This document shows, in pieces, positions 52,171 through 61,097 of a stretch of DNA of 64,000 nt. Under the pieces are notes generated by a model, which saw nothing but the letters and a program-made list of their open reading frames with translations, was not told where the DNA came from and made no database searches. The translations under genes were made by a program, and so were the position numbers. Source of the DNA: an uncultured Eubacteriales bacterium. Lineage in GTDB: Bacteria; Bacillota; Clostridia; Christensenellales; Aristaeellaceae. The stretch is from NCBI GenBank assembly GCA_902793605.1, contig CADBEB010000007.1, forward strand, positions 29,906 through 93,905. The letters run 5' to 3'. How positions within the stretch are numbered: the stretch's first letter is position 1; each line of letters begins with the position of its first letter.

Positions 52171-52187
52171 GGATTATTTTATTGGAA

Positions 52188-54374
52188 TCATTCACTCACC
52201 CAATGCATTTGGATCGACGGATAATCTCCGTTCTGCTGGTCATAAGTGTATCCGCCGGACATCAGGGCCGCACCGCTTACGACCTCACCTGTTTCTTCAG
52301 CCCGATACAGGCGTTCCGGATCCAGTCCCTGCAGTCGAAGATACGGGAAACGGGAGTTCGCTCTTACGTGTGTCATAACCAGATTGACCAGAGCTTCCCG
52401 CCTGTCCGGCGAAACGATCATCCATGCGGCATAATCATTCTCTTCCCTGATTTCAGTAAGACGATAATAATCACCTTGCGCAAGAATCGGGTAAAAACGG
52501 CGGTAAGCTTTGATCTGATCCCGTATCTCAGCCTTTTCTTCCCCGGACAGCAATGCCGGATTCAGTTCATATCCGAACGTTCCGGACTGAGCTACAACTC
52601 CTCGTGTTTTCAGTGGTACCGTTCGTCCGGTCTGATGGTTCGGGCATGCGGAAACATGCGATCCCACCGTGCTCAGGGGATATCCGTAGGAAGTGCCCCG
52701 CTGGATCTCCAGCCGTTCGATCGCGTCTGTATCATCTGAACACCAGATCTGAGGCGTGTAATACAGCATTCCCGCGTCAAAGCGCCCACCGCCGCCTGAA
52801 CATCCTTCAATCAGCAGGTCAGGATAACGATCCAGCAGACGTTCAAGCAGGCTGTACACACCCAGGATGAAGCGATGCGCCGTCTCGCCTTGCCTGTCTG
52901 CCGGTAAGGCATGTGAATAGACATTTGCCATCGATCGGTTGAAGTCCCACTTGATGTATTCGATCCGTGTCCTGTCAAGAATACTGATCAGCGACGCATA
53001 CAGATAGTCCTGTGTATCCTGCCTGCTCAGATCCAGCACCATCTGGCTTCTCCCGATTACGGGCTGTCGCTCCGGGTCAGTCAGTGCCCAGTCCGGATGC
53101 GCCCGATAAAGATCAGAATCTTCACTGATCATCTCTGGCTCCACCCATAGTCCAAACTTCAGTCCCTCCCCGTGGATTTGCTCGGAAAGTTCTTCCAGGG
53201 TGCATCCGAGCTTTTTTTCATTGGCCGACCAGTCACCGAGTCCGGATGTATCGTCATCTCTTTTTCCAAACCAGCCGTCATCCAGTACCAGCATATCCAT
53301 ACCAAGCGTCTTTGCTTCGCGCGCGAGGTTGATGAGACTGTTCGCATCAAAATCAAAGTATGAAGCTTCCCAGCTGTTCAGCAGAATCGGTCGTTCTCCC
53401 TGTCTCCACTGAGGTCTGATCACTTCTTCCCGGATAATTCGGTGATAGTTCCGGCTCAGTCCATTCAGCCCGTTATTACTGTAGCTGAGAATCGCTTCCG
53501 GTGTCTGGAAGCATTCTCCCTTTTCCAGTCTCCATCTGAAAGCATCCGGATGAATGCCCGCAACCAGGCGGACATTTCCGGTCTGATCTGCTCCGATTTC
53601 CTCCTGATGGTTCCCGGAATACATCAGCATGCAGCCCCAGCTGTCTCCCTCATTCTCAGTCGTATTCCGGTTGCAAAGAATAATAAAAGGATTGCTATGA
53701 TGACTGCTGGTCCCCCTGGTGGAACCAACGGCAAGCTTCCCGCCTTGGGGTATGGAAATCCGTTCCGGTATTCTTTCCATACAATGGCGGCCATGAAAAT
53801 GAATCACTTCGCGCGGAGCTCCGCAGAAGAAATCAATACTCATGGAAGCAGCTTTATTCAGAACAATTGTGCCGTCTCCCTCATTTTCAATCAGCACGCT
53901 TCGGGTGATCACATCCTGTTCTTCAAAAACGTAGTAGATCAGATGTACAGCCAGACGGCAGACTTCATCCCGAAGGATGATTTCCAGCCCGGCTGTTTTT
54001 TTGTTGCCGCGAACGCCCGGCAATCCTTCCGGCTTTTTCTTTCCCTGAAGCTGCCGTGCTTCCGAGAATCGCAGCTCACAGGTTCGGCTCCCGTTCCCGG
54101 CTTCAGCCATCAATGCCGGAGTCCGATAGTCGCCGGCTCCCCCTGTCGGATACTCCTGCGGCAGCGTATCCGTTGAATACCTTCGCTCTTCCTTTTTACT
54201 GTATGGATTTCCGCTGAAACCGCGGTCGGCCTGGCGGATCAGGTAACTCATATCGTCTTTCGTCTTCCTGCCATAGTAAATATGCCGGAGAAGGCCAATT
54301 TCATCAACCTTAATCTGATAGAGTGTATTCTTTGTTTCCAGTGATAAGAGCCCGTCTTGGATTCTGATGCTCAT
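52188..54374 (-). CDS. Alpha-galactosidase, glycoside hydrolase family 36
   Basis: This 728-residue enzyme without signal peptide releases alpha-linked galactose from raffinose-type sugars in the cytoplasm. An N-terminal beta-supersandwich precedes the barrel. The GH36 motifs are LLNSWEASYFDFD, VLDDGWFGKRDD, the nucleophile Asp477 in YIKWDFNR, CSGGGGRFD and the acid/base Asp in CSDDTDAIERL (about 548). Length is usual for the family. AAAGGAA precedes the ATG. No terminator is evident before the rplM promoter. Confidence 0.96.
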   Translation of the reverse strand: MSIRIQDGLLSLETKNTLYQIKVDEIGLLRHIYYGRKTKDDMSYLIRQADRGFSGNPYSKKEERRYSTDTLPQEYPTGGAGDYRTPALMAEAGNGSRTCELRFSEARQLQGKKKPEGLPGVRGNKKTAGLEIILRDEVCRLAVHLIYYVFEEQDVITRSVLIENEGDGTIVLNKAASMSIDFFCGAPREVIHFHGRHCMERIPERISIPQGGKLAVGSTRGTSSHHSNPFIILCNRNTTENEGDSWGCMLMYSGNHQEEIGADQTGNVRLVAGIHPDAFRWRLEKGECFQTPEAILSYSNNGLNGLSRNYHRIIREEVIRPQWRQGERPILLNSWEASYFDFDANSLINLAREAKTLGMDMLVLDDGWFGKRDDDTSGLGDWSANEKKLGCTLEELSEQIHGEGLKFGLWVEPEMISEDSDLYRAHPDWALTDPERQPVIGRSQMVLDLSRQDTQDYLYASLISILDRTRIEYIKWDFNRSMANVYSHALPADRQGETAHRFILGVYSLLERLLDRYPDLLIEGCSGGGGRFDAGMLYYTPQIWCSDDTDAIERLEIQRGTSYGYPLSTVGSHVSACPNHQTGRTVPLKTRGVVAQSGTFGYELNPALLSGEEKAEIRDQIKAYRRFYPILAQGDYYRLTEIREENDYAAWMIVSPDRREALVNLVMTHVRANSRFPYLRLQGLDPERLYRAEETGEVVSGAALMSGGYTYDQQNGDYPSIQMHWVSE

Positions 54375-54404
54375 ACTGTCCCATTCCTTTCCGAAGTTAA
54401 AAAG

Positions 54405-54433
54405 ATTATAACGGATTTATTGACACATGAAAA
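54405..54433 (-). promoter_or_regulatory. Probable promoter of the alpha-galactosidase gene
   Basis: TTTTCA (54428-54433, minus strand) and consensus TATAAT (54405-54410) are spaced by 17 bp. Confidence 0.6.
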
Positions 54434-54445
54434 GAAGAACACAGA

Positions 54446-54471
54446 AAAACTGCCTGACCGGCGTCAGGCAG
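54446..54471 (-). terminator. Terminator of the ABC importer-HAD operon
   Basis: A 9-bp stem CTGCCTGAC/GTCAGGCAG (54450-54458 with 54463-54471) is followed on the minus strand by TTTTTC. Confidence 0.87.
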
Positions 54472-54489
54472 TACCGAAAAAGCAATCGA

Positions 54490-55107
54490 TCAACGCGGGA
54501 TGTTTATCCCGGCATCGATCATCTTCAGTTCAAGCTCCTCTGCGTCTCCATGGAACACGATCCCCTGCCAGCCGCAGGCGATCGCTCCGGCCACATTGGC
54601 CGGAGCATCGTCGATAAACAGGCATTCCTCCGGTTTCAGCGAAAACCGCTCTGTGAATATCCGGTAGATCTGCCGGCAAGGCTTCACCACGTTCACATCA
54701 CAGGAGATCAGTGTCCCGTCAAAATACCTGCTTACAGGCACATCGCGCCAGTAACGGGGCTGCATCTTACTGGCATTGCTCAGCAGCCAGATCCCGTATC
54801 CGGTTTCCTTCAGCCTTCTGACAAGATCCTCCATGCCCGGAATCTGTTCCCTGGGGAAAGCCCAGTTGTAAAGCAGCGAACTGACAGTCGCTTTCAACCT
54901 TTCCGGGATCCGGGTCAGAATGAGCGGCTCTGCCGTTTCTTCCGTCAGTGTTCCTTCATCCATCTGTGCCCATTCGACCGATCGGAACAGTTCGTTCATG
55001 ATCAGTTTCCGGTCTGCCGGGTCTTTGATCCCCGCGCGGTCCATAAAGCGGTCCGGGTCAAACTGGATCATGACTTTCCCCATATCGAAGACGATATTCC
55101 TTATCAT
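54490..55107 (-). CDS. HAD-superfamily phosphatase, YihX-like
   Basis: This 205-residue protein has HAD motif I IRNIVFDMGKVMIQFDPDRF, motif II WLLSNAS, a motif III Lys in VNVVKPCRQIYR and motif IV FIDDAPANVAGA. The second Asp of DxD is Gly, as in the FDLGNV group that includes E. coli YihX, an alpha-glucose-1-phosphatase. A sugar-phosphate substrate is therefore likely but not shown. It starts 15 bases after the permease gene and ends the same transcript, which bears on what the transporter carries. Confidence 0.88.
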   Translation of the reverse strand: MIRNIVFDMGKVMIQFDPDRFMDRAGIKDPADRKLIMNELFRSVEWAQMDEGTLTEETAEPLILTRIPERLKATVSSLLYNWAFPREQIPGMEDLVRRLKETGYGIWLLSNASKMQPRYWRDVPVSRYFDGTLISCDVNVVKPCRQIYRIFTERFSLKPEECLFIDDAPANVAGAIACGWQGIVFHGDAEELELKMIDAGINIPR

Positions 55108-55122
55108 ACCTTCATTCCTTGT

Positions 55123-56820
55123 TTATACAAAGCTTACTTTTCCCTTGCTCGCCCTGAACACGATGATCAGCAGGATACCGCTTGTCAGGGTCAGAATGGA
55201 AGCGAGCGCTGCGCCGGTTCCGACAGAGTTCCTGACGATGTTGGTATAGGCCGCGATCGTGATCGTCATTGTCTTGCCGGTATAGAGCATAATGGATGTC
55301 GAAAGCTCGTTGATGCAGGTGACCCAACTGATGATCGCACCGCTCAGCACGCCGGGAAGCATCAGTCGGGCAGTCACTTTGATGAATGTCTTCATCGGTG
55401 AAACGCCCAGGTTAACCGAGGCTTCCTCTACGCTCGGATCCATCTGCATCAGGTATGCGCTTCCTGATCGGACGGTATATGGCATTTTTCGGATGATCAT
55501 CGAGATGATGATGATCGCCGCAGTACCGGTCAGTTTGATCACGGTCCCGTCAGCAGTCGTTCCGAGATGGTTGAAAGCAACAATGTAGCACAGGCCGAGA
55601 ACAGAACCGGGGATTACATACGGTGCCATCATAAGCATATCCAGGCCGCCTCCCGTTTTTCCTCGCCTGCGTACGATCACATAGCTCATCAGGATTCCGA
55701 GGATCAGGATGAACAGGATCGCAACAGTGGAGTATACGAAGGTGTTCTGGATCTGTGAAGTAAGGCTTCTTCCGAGTTCGGTGTAATGCTCAAACGTAAA
55801 TCCTTCCTCGAAAACAAAATTCGAATAGTTCGTTTTGATGAACGAGCACAGGACCACGACCATCTGAGGGATAAATGCTACCAAACTGACAATCGCCACA
55901 GGAAGCGTGACCAGGAAGCGTTTTACGCCTGAATACTCGATGATCTGGGGTGGCCGGAGCGCGGACATCGTATAGTTTTTCCGGGCGACCCACGCCTTCT
56001 GGATGAACAGGATTACCAACGCGATGATGACGATGATCATGGAGATCGCACTGGCCAGATTGGCGTTTCCTCCGGTCTCGGAAAGGTATTCATTATAGAT
56101 CAGTGTCGGCAGGGTACGGAAATCACCGCCTGCCAGAATGCCTGGGGTACCATAGTCGGCCAGCGCTGTCATGAACACCATCAGTGCTCCGGCAGCGATG
56201 GAGGGCGTAACGACCGGGACTGTAACTGTCAGCAGTCTGCGCAGCTTGCCCGATCCGAGGTTCTCGGCGCATTCTTCCACACTGCGGTCGATCGATCCCA
56301 TAGCCCCGGAAACATAGAGGTATACATACGGGAAAAGCTTCAGGGTAAACACGGCGCAGATACCGCCCTGCCCGTAGATACTCGGCATCTGGAACCCGAA
56401 CAGGTTCGATAAAAACTTCGTGACAATACCGGCGTTGCCGAACAGGATGATCCAGCTGTATGCTCCGAGAAACGGAGGACACATCAGGCTCAGGATGATC
56501 AGGACATGCCAGAATGTTTTCCCTGCGATGTTGTACCGTGTCTGCAGGTAGGCCATCGGCACACCGATCAGCACGCTCAGCAGCGTCGGGATCAGGCTGA
56601 TCTTCAGGCTGTTTCCCAGCGCCTGGTAATAGTACTTCTTCTGGAAGAAACGCTGGAAATTGTACAGGGTAACCCCGTCAGCCTTCGTGGAATAAAAACT
56701 GTTCACGACCAGCGTATAGAACGGATATACAAGGAAAAGCAGGAATACGACGAAGATCAGGATCTTCACCCAGAACCAGAAATCCTTGTAGAACGGCTGG
56801 CCCTTCTTGCCTTTCAGCAT
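55123..56820 (-). CDS. ABC transporter permease, FbpB/AfuB type (two fused halves)
   Basis: This 565-residue membrane protein has about 12 hydrophobic segments in two homologous halves. Each half carries an inner-membrane permease motif: CAENLGSGKLRRLLTVTVPV in the first, EEASVNLGVSPMKTFIKVTA in the second. This doubled form is typical of the iron(III)/sugar-phosphate class of importers (FbpB, AfuB). Its start overlaps the ATPase gene by seven bases. Confidence 0.93.
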   Translation of the reverse strand: MLKGKKGQPFYKDFWFWVKILIFVVFLLFLVYPFYTLVVNSFYSTKADGVTLYNFQRFFQKKYYYQALGNSLKISLIPTLLSVLIGVPMAYLQTRYNIAGKTFWHVLIILSLMCPPFLGAYSWIILFGNAGIVTKFLSNLFGFQMPSIYGQGGICAVFTLKLFPYVYLYVSGAMGSIDRSVEECAENLGSGKLRRLLTVTVPVVTPSIAAGALMVFMTALADYGTPGILAGGDFRTLPTLIYNEYLSETGGNANLASAISMIIVIIALVILFIQKAWVARKNYTMSALRPPQIIEYSGVKRFLVTLPVAIVSLVAFIPQMVVVLCSFIKTNYSNFVFEEGFTFEHYTELGRSLTSQIQNTFVYSTVAILFILILGILMSYVIVRRRGKTGGGLDMLMMAPYVIPGSVLGLCYIVAFNHLGTTADGTVIKLTGTAAIIIISMIIRKMPYTVRSGSAYLMQMDPSVEEASVNLGVSPMKTFIKVTARLMLPGVLSGAIISWVTCINELSTSIMLYTGKTMTITIAAYTNIVRNSVGTGAALASILTLTSGILLIIVFRASKGKVSFV

Positions 56821-57887
56821 GAGAGCACCTCCTTGGATTCCTTCTCGTAAAGGCTGACCTGGTTCGGGTTCATGCTGATAAACACGTTCTCGCCGTCGTT
56901 ACGGATATTCCCTACATCCTTGGTATACTCGTTGAGTTCGATCGTCTGCCCGGTGACCAGTTCCACTTCATACTGGATGAAATCGCCCAGGAAGATGGAC
57001 ATGCTGATCTTGCCCGGGATTCCCTTCTCGTCAAAGAACAGCTGTTCCGGACGGGCGGAAAGGATGGCCTCTCCGTTGTAGTCCCTTGATACGGGGATGG
57101 AAACTGTGTAGTCGCCCGGCAGGGAAATACTGGCAGTGTTCCCGGAAGAACTGACCGTACAGTCAATGAAGTTGCTCACACCGATAAAGTTGGCAACAAA
57201 GGGATTGGCGGGTTTCCGGTAAATCTCCTCCGGAGTGCCAATCTGCATGATGTTGCCTTGGTTCATCACGGCGATCCGGTCAGAGATCGCAAGAGCCTCC
57301 TCCTGGTCGTGTGTTACGTATACGGTCGTGATTCCGAGCCTTCTCTGGAGCTTCTTGATCGTTGTTCTCATCTGGACGCGGAGTTTGGCATCCAGGTTTG
57401 ACAGCGGTTCATCCATCAGCAGGACGCTGGGCTCGATCACGAATGCACGTGCGAGTGCAACTCTCTGCTGCTGGCCGCCGGAAAGCTCGTTTGGCTTTCT
57501 CGTCTTCAACTGATCGATCTGCACCATTTTCAGCGCTTCCTCAACGCGCGGCGGGATCTCTTCCTTTGGAACATGACGGGCTTTCAGTCCATAAGCCACG
57601 TTATCCGCCACATTCAGATGCGGGAAAATGGCATAATTCTGGAACACCATGCCGATATCCCGCTTGTGCGCCGGAACATTGTTGATCACCTTGTCATCAA
57701 AGCGGATTTCTCCACCGTCCACCGTATTGAATCCGGCGATCATCCGCAGGAGCGTCGTCTTTCCGCATCCGGAAGGCCCGAGGAGCGTAAAGAACTCTCC
57801 CGGGTTGATCTGCAGGCTGATTCCGTTGACGGCTTTGAAATCTCCATAGGTTTTAACAGCATGGTCGATTATGACGGCATGACTCAT
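56814..57887 (-). CDS. ABC transporter ATP-binding protein, FbpC/AfuC/PotA type
   Basis: This 357-residue ATPase has Walker A GPSGCGKTT, signature LSGGQQQRVALARAF, Walker B VLLMDEPLSNLD and the switch His in VTHDQEEA. A C-terminal TOBE domain (about 240-350) contains SARPEQLFFD. It drives the double permease. The start was set at MSHAVIIDHAVKTYGDF, with GGGAGG upstream; the open frame runs further through an intergenic hairpin. It is the second gene of the operon. Confidence 0.95.
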   Translation of the reverse strand: MSHAVIIDHAVKTYGDFKAVNGISLQINPGEFFTLLGPSGCGKTTLLRMIAGFNTVDGGEIRFDDKVINNVPAHKRDIGMVFQNYAIFPHLNVADNVAYGLKARHVPKEEIPPRVEEALKMVQIDQLKTRKPNELSGGQQQRVALARAFVIEPSVLLMDEPLSNLDAKLRVQMRTTIKKLQRRLGITTVYVTHDQEEALAISDRIAVMNQGNIMQIGTPEEIYRKPANPFVANFIGVSNFIDCTVSSSGNTASISLPGDYTVSIPVSRDYNGEAILSARPEQLFFDEKGIPGKISMSIFLGDFIQYEVELVTGQTIELNEYTKDVGNIRNDGENVFISMNPNQVSLYEKESKEVLSC

Positions 57888-57916
57888 GTATGAATTCCTC
57901 CCGATATCATGAGAAA

Positions 57917-57945
57917 GGGTGCCCCGGGTCTCTTCCGGGGCGCCC
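57917..57945 (-). terminator. Strong hairpin between binding-protein and ATPase genes (partial terminator or processing stop)
   Basis: An 11-bp, GC-rich stem (57917-57927 with 57935-57945, one G-U pair, 7-base loop) is followed on the minus strand by TTTCTC. Such hairpins commonly protect the upstream mRNA or reduce read-through so that the binding protein is made in excess. Confidence 0.7.
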
Positions 57946-57980
57946 TCCCTCAGCATAAGCTTGATTGATTCTGTTTCTGA

Positions 57981-59000
57981 TTAGTCTCCGACAACGGCAT
58001 CCTGCCACTTCTCAACGATCTCGGCCTTGTTGGCGCCGGCGTAGTCGAAGTTGTAGTTCATCAGTGTGATGCTGCTCAGGGGCTCGAGGCCGACAGGCGT
58101 TACATCGCTGCGGATCGGACGGCGTCCGTAGTCCTTGTTCTGGGCTTCCTGGCATTCTGCGCTCAGCGCATATTCAACGAACAGCTGAGCGAGCTCGGGG
58201 TTCTTGCAGTCCTTGACAATGGCAATGCCATCCGGCACGGCGGAAGTTCCGTCAGAGGGATAAATCATCTTCAGATGGCCGTTCGTGAGGTCATACTGGA
58301 CGGCGGCCTTCTCCAGCGTGATACCGATCGGGTACTCACCGGAGTCAACATTCTTGTGTGCCGCAGAAGATCCGGACTGAACGACCAGATTCTTCATCAG
58401 GCTCTTCACGAAATCCCAGCCGGCAGCATAGTCATCATCCACCTGGCCGTAGATCATCAGCATGGTATTCAGCTGGGTATAAGCGGAACCGGATGAAGCC
58501 GGATCGGCAATCGCGATCTTCTTTTCCCACTTGGGATCAGCCAGGTCCTTCCAGCTCTGGGGGATGTCAGCCTCGGCGACCAGGTCGGTATTCACCAGGA
58601 AGACCATGGGCAGCGGAGATTCGCCGATCCACAGACAATCCGGATCATACAGGCTGGGGTCGATCAGATCGATGCAGCTGGGCTTATAGCTCTGGAAATA
58701 ATCCTTGTAGGCAGCCAGGGAGTCAGCTCCGCCGCCCCACAGGATGTCGGCTTCGGGAGCCGCCGCTTCTGCCTTGATCCGGTTCAGGAGGTTGCCGGTT
58801 CCATCGGCAACAACTTCGACCTTCACATTGGGATACTTGGCTTCAAAGCCCTGTACGCCGGCGTTCAGCGGATCAGCGTCATGGGGTGAATATATTGTCA
58901 GGGAACCGGAATACTCTTCCGGAGCCTTCTCCGCACTGGCAGCGGCACAGATGCCGAACACCATCAAGGCAGCTAAAAACAATGCAAAAAACTTTTTCAT
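57981..59000 (-). CDS. ABC transporter substrate-binding protein, FbpA/AfuA type
   Basis: This 339-residue exported protein has a signal peptide (MKKFFALFLAALMVFGICAA) without lipobox. The mature part reads GSLTIYSPHDADPLNAGVQG, then DILWGGGADSLAAYKDYF, of the type 2 periplasmic-binding fold. Its class includes ferric-iron binders and the hexose-phosphate binder AfuA. I do not see an obvious pair of adjacent Tyr ligands used by many ferric binders. Together with the HAD phosphatase at the operon's end, a phosphorylated substrate is a reasonable inference. Confidence 0.9.
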   Translation of the reverse strand: MKKFFALFLAALMVFGICAAASAEKAPEEYSGSLTIYSPHDADPLNAGVQGFEAKYPNVKVEVVADGTGNLLNRIKAEAAAPEADILWGGGADSLAAYKDYFQSYKPSCIDLIDPSLYDPDCLWIGESPLPMVFLVNTDLVAEADIPQSWKDLADPKWEKKIAIADPASSGSAYTQLNTMLMIYGQVDDDYAAGWDFVKSLMKNLVVQSGSSAAHKNVDSGEYPIGITLEKAAVQYDLTNGHLKMIYPSDGTSAVPDGIAIVKDCKNPELAQLFVEYALSAECQEAQNKDYGRRPIRSDVTPVGLEPLSSITLMNYNFDYAGANKAEIVEKWQDAVVGD

Positions 59001-59056
59001 GGGGTTTCCTCCTTATTTTTTTCCGAATGGATGTAACATTCGGTATCTTTATGTGC

Positions 59057-59085
59057 ATTATACAACACGTCGGTAACGTTTTCAA
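59057..59085 (-). promoter_or_regulatory. Promoter of the Afu/Fbp-type operon
   Basis: TTGAAA (59080-59085, minus strand) and consensus TATAAT (59057-59062) are spaced by 17 bp. A 7-bp leader hairpin CCGAATG/CATTCGG (59023-59043) lies before the Shine-Dalgarno AAGGAGG. Confidence 0.87.
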
Positions 59086-59103
59086 TCCTTTTTTCCGAAT
59101 AAT

Positions 59104-60414
59104 CTATGGTATCAGATGGTAATTTCTCAGGCCTTTCGGATAATGGTTCCGGATGATCCCGCTGCTTCCCTTGCCCCAGCCGAGGTTTAGCCCTTTGTAT
59201 CTCAGCAGGATCCAGCCCTCTGCCTCCGCTTCGATCGTCTCCCCTGCCATATACCGGCATGCGTCTGTACCGTTCAGATCCAGCGTGAAGACCGCCGGCG
59301 GATTGATGCACATCGCTGCAGCATGATCCGGGAACGCAATCTTTCCGCGGACTTCGCCGAGATGAAGCCCGGTACGCAGAACCCGGATTCCTTCCAGATC
59401 CGGAAGCTGCTGCTCCAGACAGACCAGGGTATTGCCCAGCTTATGTGTCGCAGCGGGAAATGAGGGAAAGGCGTCCGCCAGGACGGCGGTTTCGTTGCGA
59501 TTCGCCTTGGGCATTGAACGGTCTTCCGGCAATATCGCTTCGCCGCTGCCCTTTTTTCTGAATCGGGCGGCGAACTGTCCCTCTGTCCTCAGGCGGTGGG
59601 GATAACAGGTAAACTGCCCTTCCGGTGCGTCGATCCCGGGCAGGCTGAATGCTTCCGGTTCATATTCCGTATGTTCCTTCAGGAACCACTCCGCGTTCCC
59701 GCCGTTCTCTTCCGGGTGATAGGTACAGGTGGAGTACACGAGGCGCCCGCCGGGCCGTACCAGCCCGGCTGCGGCATTCAGGATTTCCCGCTGTCTTTGT
59801 GCGCAGCCCTTTGCCTGTTCTTCACCCCATTCCGTCCTGCTTTCCGGTACGCGCCGGAACATTCCTTCACCGGAGCAGGGTGCGTCGACCATCACAGCGT
59901 CAAATCCCTCAGGCCATTTTTCAGCCAGTTGTTCCGGCCAGGCGCAGGTCACGATCGCATGCGGCAGTCCGATCCTTTCAATGTTGCTGCTCAGGATCCG
60001 TGCGCGCTTCGGTACGGGTTCGTTGCAGACCAACAAGCCCTCTCCGCGCATAGAGATCCCGATCTGGGTTGACTTTCCTCCGGGTGCAGCGCACAGATCA
60101 AGGACCGTCTCACCCGGTTTGGCGTCAAGGACAGATGCCGGCAGCATAGCGCCAGGCTCCTGCAGATAGAACGCCCCCGCTTCATGCAGGATGGTGCTTC
60201 CCGCATCGGAGTCAGCCGGGAGCTCATAGGCTTCCGGTGCCCACGGAATCCTTGGCATATTCCGGTATGCTGCTGCAGCTTCTGTATCTTTCAGTGTGTT
60301 CAGGCGAATCCCCCTGACGGATTCTTCCTCCAGTGAATCCAAAAAAGCCGGCAGCTCATTCCCCAGCTGACGCTTCATTCGGCTGACAAAGGCTTCCGGC
60401 AGTTTCGGATTCAT
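59104..60414 (-). CDS. RsmB/RsmF-type rRNA cytosine-C5 methyltransferase
   Basis: This 436-residue NOL1/NOP2/Sun-family enzyme methylates C5 of cytosine in RNA. It has the SAM motif VLDLCAAPGGKSTQIG, the cysteine motif VDAPCSGEGMFR and the catalytic YSTCTYHPEENGG. The C-terminal 150 residues match the RsmF extension with a PUA-like end (GWILLRYKGLNLGWGKGS). The upstream gene's stop lies three bases before this ATG; Met two codons earlier (60420) is an alternative that overlaps that stop. It ends the cdaA operon. Confidence 0.93.
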   Translation of the reverse strand: MNPKLPEAFVSRMKRQLGNELPAFLDSLEEESVRGIRLNTLKDTEAAAAYRNMPRIPWAPEAYELPADSDAGSTILHEAGAFYLQEPGAMLPASVLDAKPGETVLDLCAAPGGKSTQIGISMRGEGLLVCNEPVPKRARILSSNIERIGLPHAIVTCAWPEQLAEKWPEGFDAVMVDAPCSGEGMFRRVPESRTEWGEEQAKGCAQRQREILNAAAGLVRPGGRLVYSTCTYHPEENGGNAEWFLKEHTEYEPEAFSLPGIDAPEGQFTCYPHRLRTEGQFAARFRKKGSGEAILPEDRSMPKANRNETAVLADAFPSFPAATHKLGNTLVCLEQQLPDLEGIRVLRTGLHLGEVRGKIAFPDHAAAMCINPPAVFTLDLNGTDACRYMAGETIEAEAEGWILLRYKGLNLGWGKGSSGIIRNHYPKGLRNYHLIP

Positions 60415-60416
60415 GG

Positions 60417-61097
60417 TCATTCCATCCATTCGGGTTTCATATATCTCCTGATCGGATAAGTTGAAGTGCTGAGTCTGCTCTTTTCCAGCACTTCAGGTTT
60501 TCCTGCCGTGATCACAGGGATACCGTCCAGCATCTCTGCGCATTCAAGCACGGTCTTTTCTCCTTCCTCCACCATCTCCGGCGTTGTCTCGTCCGCCAGA
60601 TTTGTGTTGTTGATCAGCAGGTCGATCTTCAGCCTTCCCCGGTTCCGGATCCGCAGTGCCAGGTCGAGGATCTCTTCTTTCTGCCGGGTAAGCGGGCGCA
60701 TACAGTTGATCACCAGGATCATCTTTGTCTGGTTCCTTTTTGCTGTAAAGGAAGGATAGTACCTGCCGAGCGCGGCGGCGCCTGTATCGTCGCCGCCCAC
60801 GTCAAAAATAACCCGGTCTGAAGGCACCTCAAATACACTCTGGATCTCCGCCGGCAGCGCCGGAATATCGACCGTGGTCATCGCATAGGTCGGCATCAGG
60901 GTTCGCACGCCGGCGTTTCGCAGGTCATCGGCCTTCTCTCCGCTTCTGAAATACGGGTTGACGATATCCAGATCCACGAGGGTCGTTTTCATCCTTTTTG
61001 CCGATTCAAGGGCAAGGTTCAGCGCGATCTCCGTCTTTCCGCTGCCGTAGTTGCCCGTCAGGACAAGATATACCTTATCGCAGGACAACAGACTCAT
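60417..61097 (-). CDS. P-loop ATP-binding protein, MinD/ParA-like
   Basis: This 226-residue protein has the P-loop TGNYGSGKTEIALNLAL, a switch-like TTLVDLDIVNPYFRS and VIFDVGGDDTGAAALGRYY, all features of SIMIBI-class NTPases. In other Clostridia similar proteins sit beside 2-oxoacid:ferredoxin oxidoreductase genes; none is here. The function is unknown. Its start overlaps the preceding membrane-protein gene by four bases (ATGA), implying linked expression. Confidence 0.8.
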   Translation of the reverse strand: MSLLSCDKVYLVLTGNYGSGKTEIALNLALESAKRMKTTLVDLDIVNPYFRSGEKADDLRNAGVRTLMPTYAMTTVDIPALPAEIQSVFEVPSDRVIFDVGGDDTGAAALGRYYPSFTAKRNQTKMILVINCMRPLTRQKEEILDLALRIRNRGRLKIDLLINNTNLADETTPEMVEEGEKTVLECAEMLDGIPVITAGKPEVLEKSRLSTSTYPIRRYMKPEWME

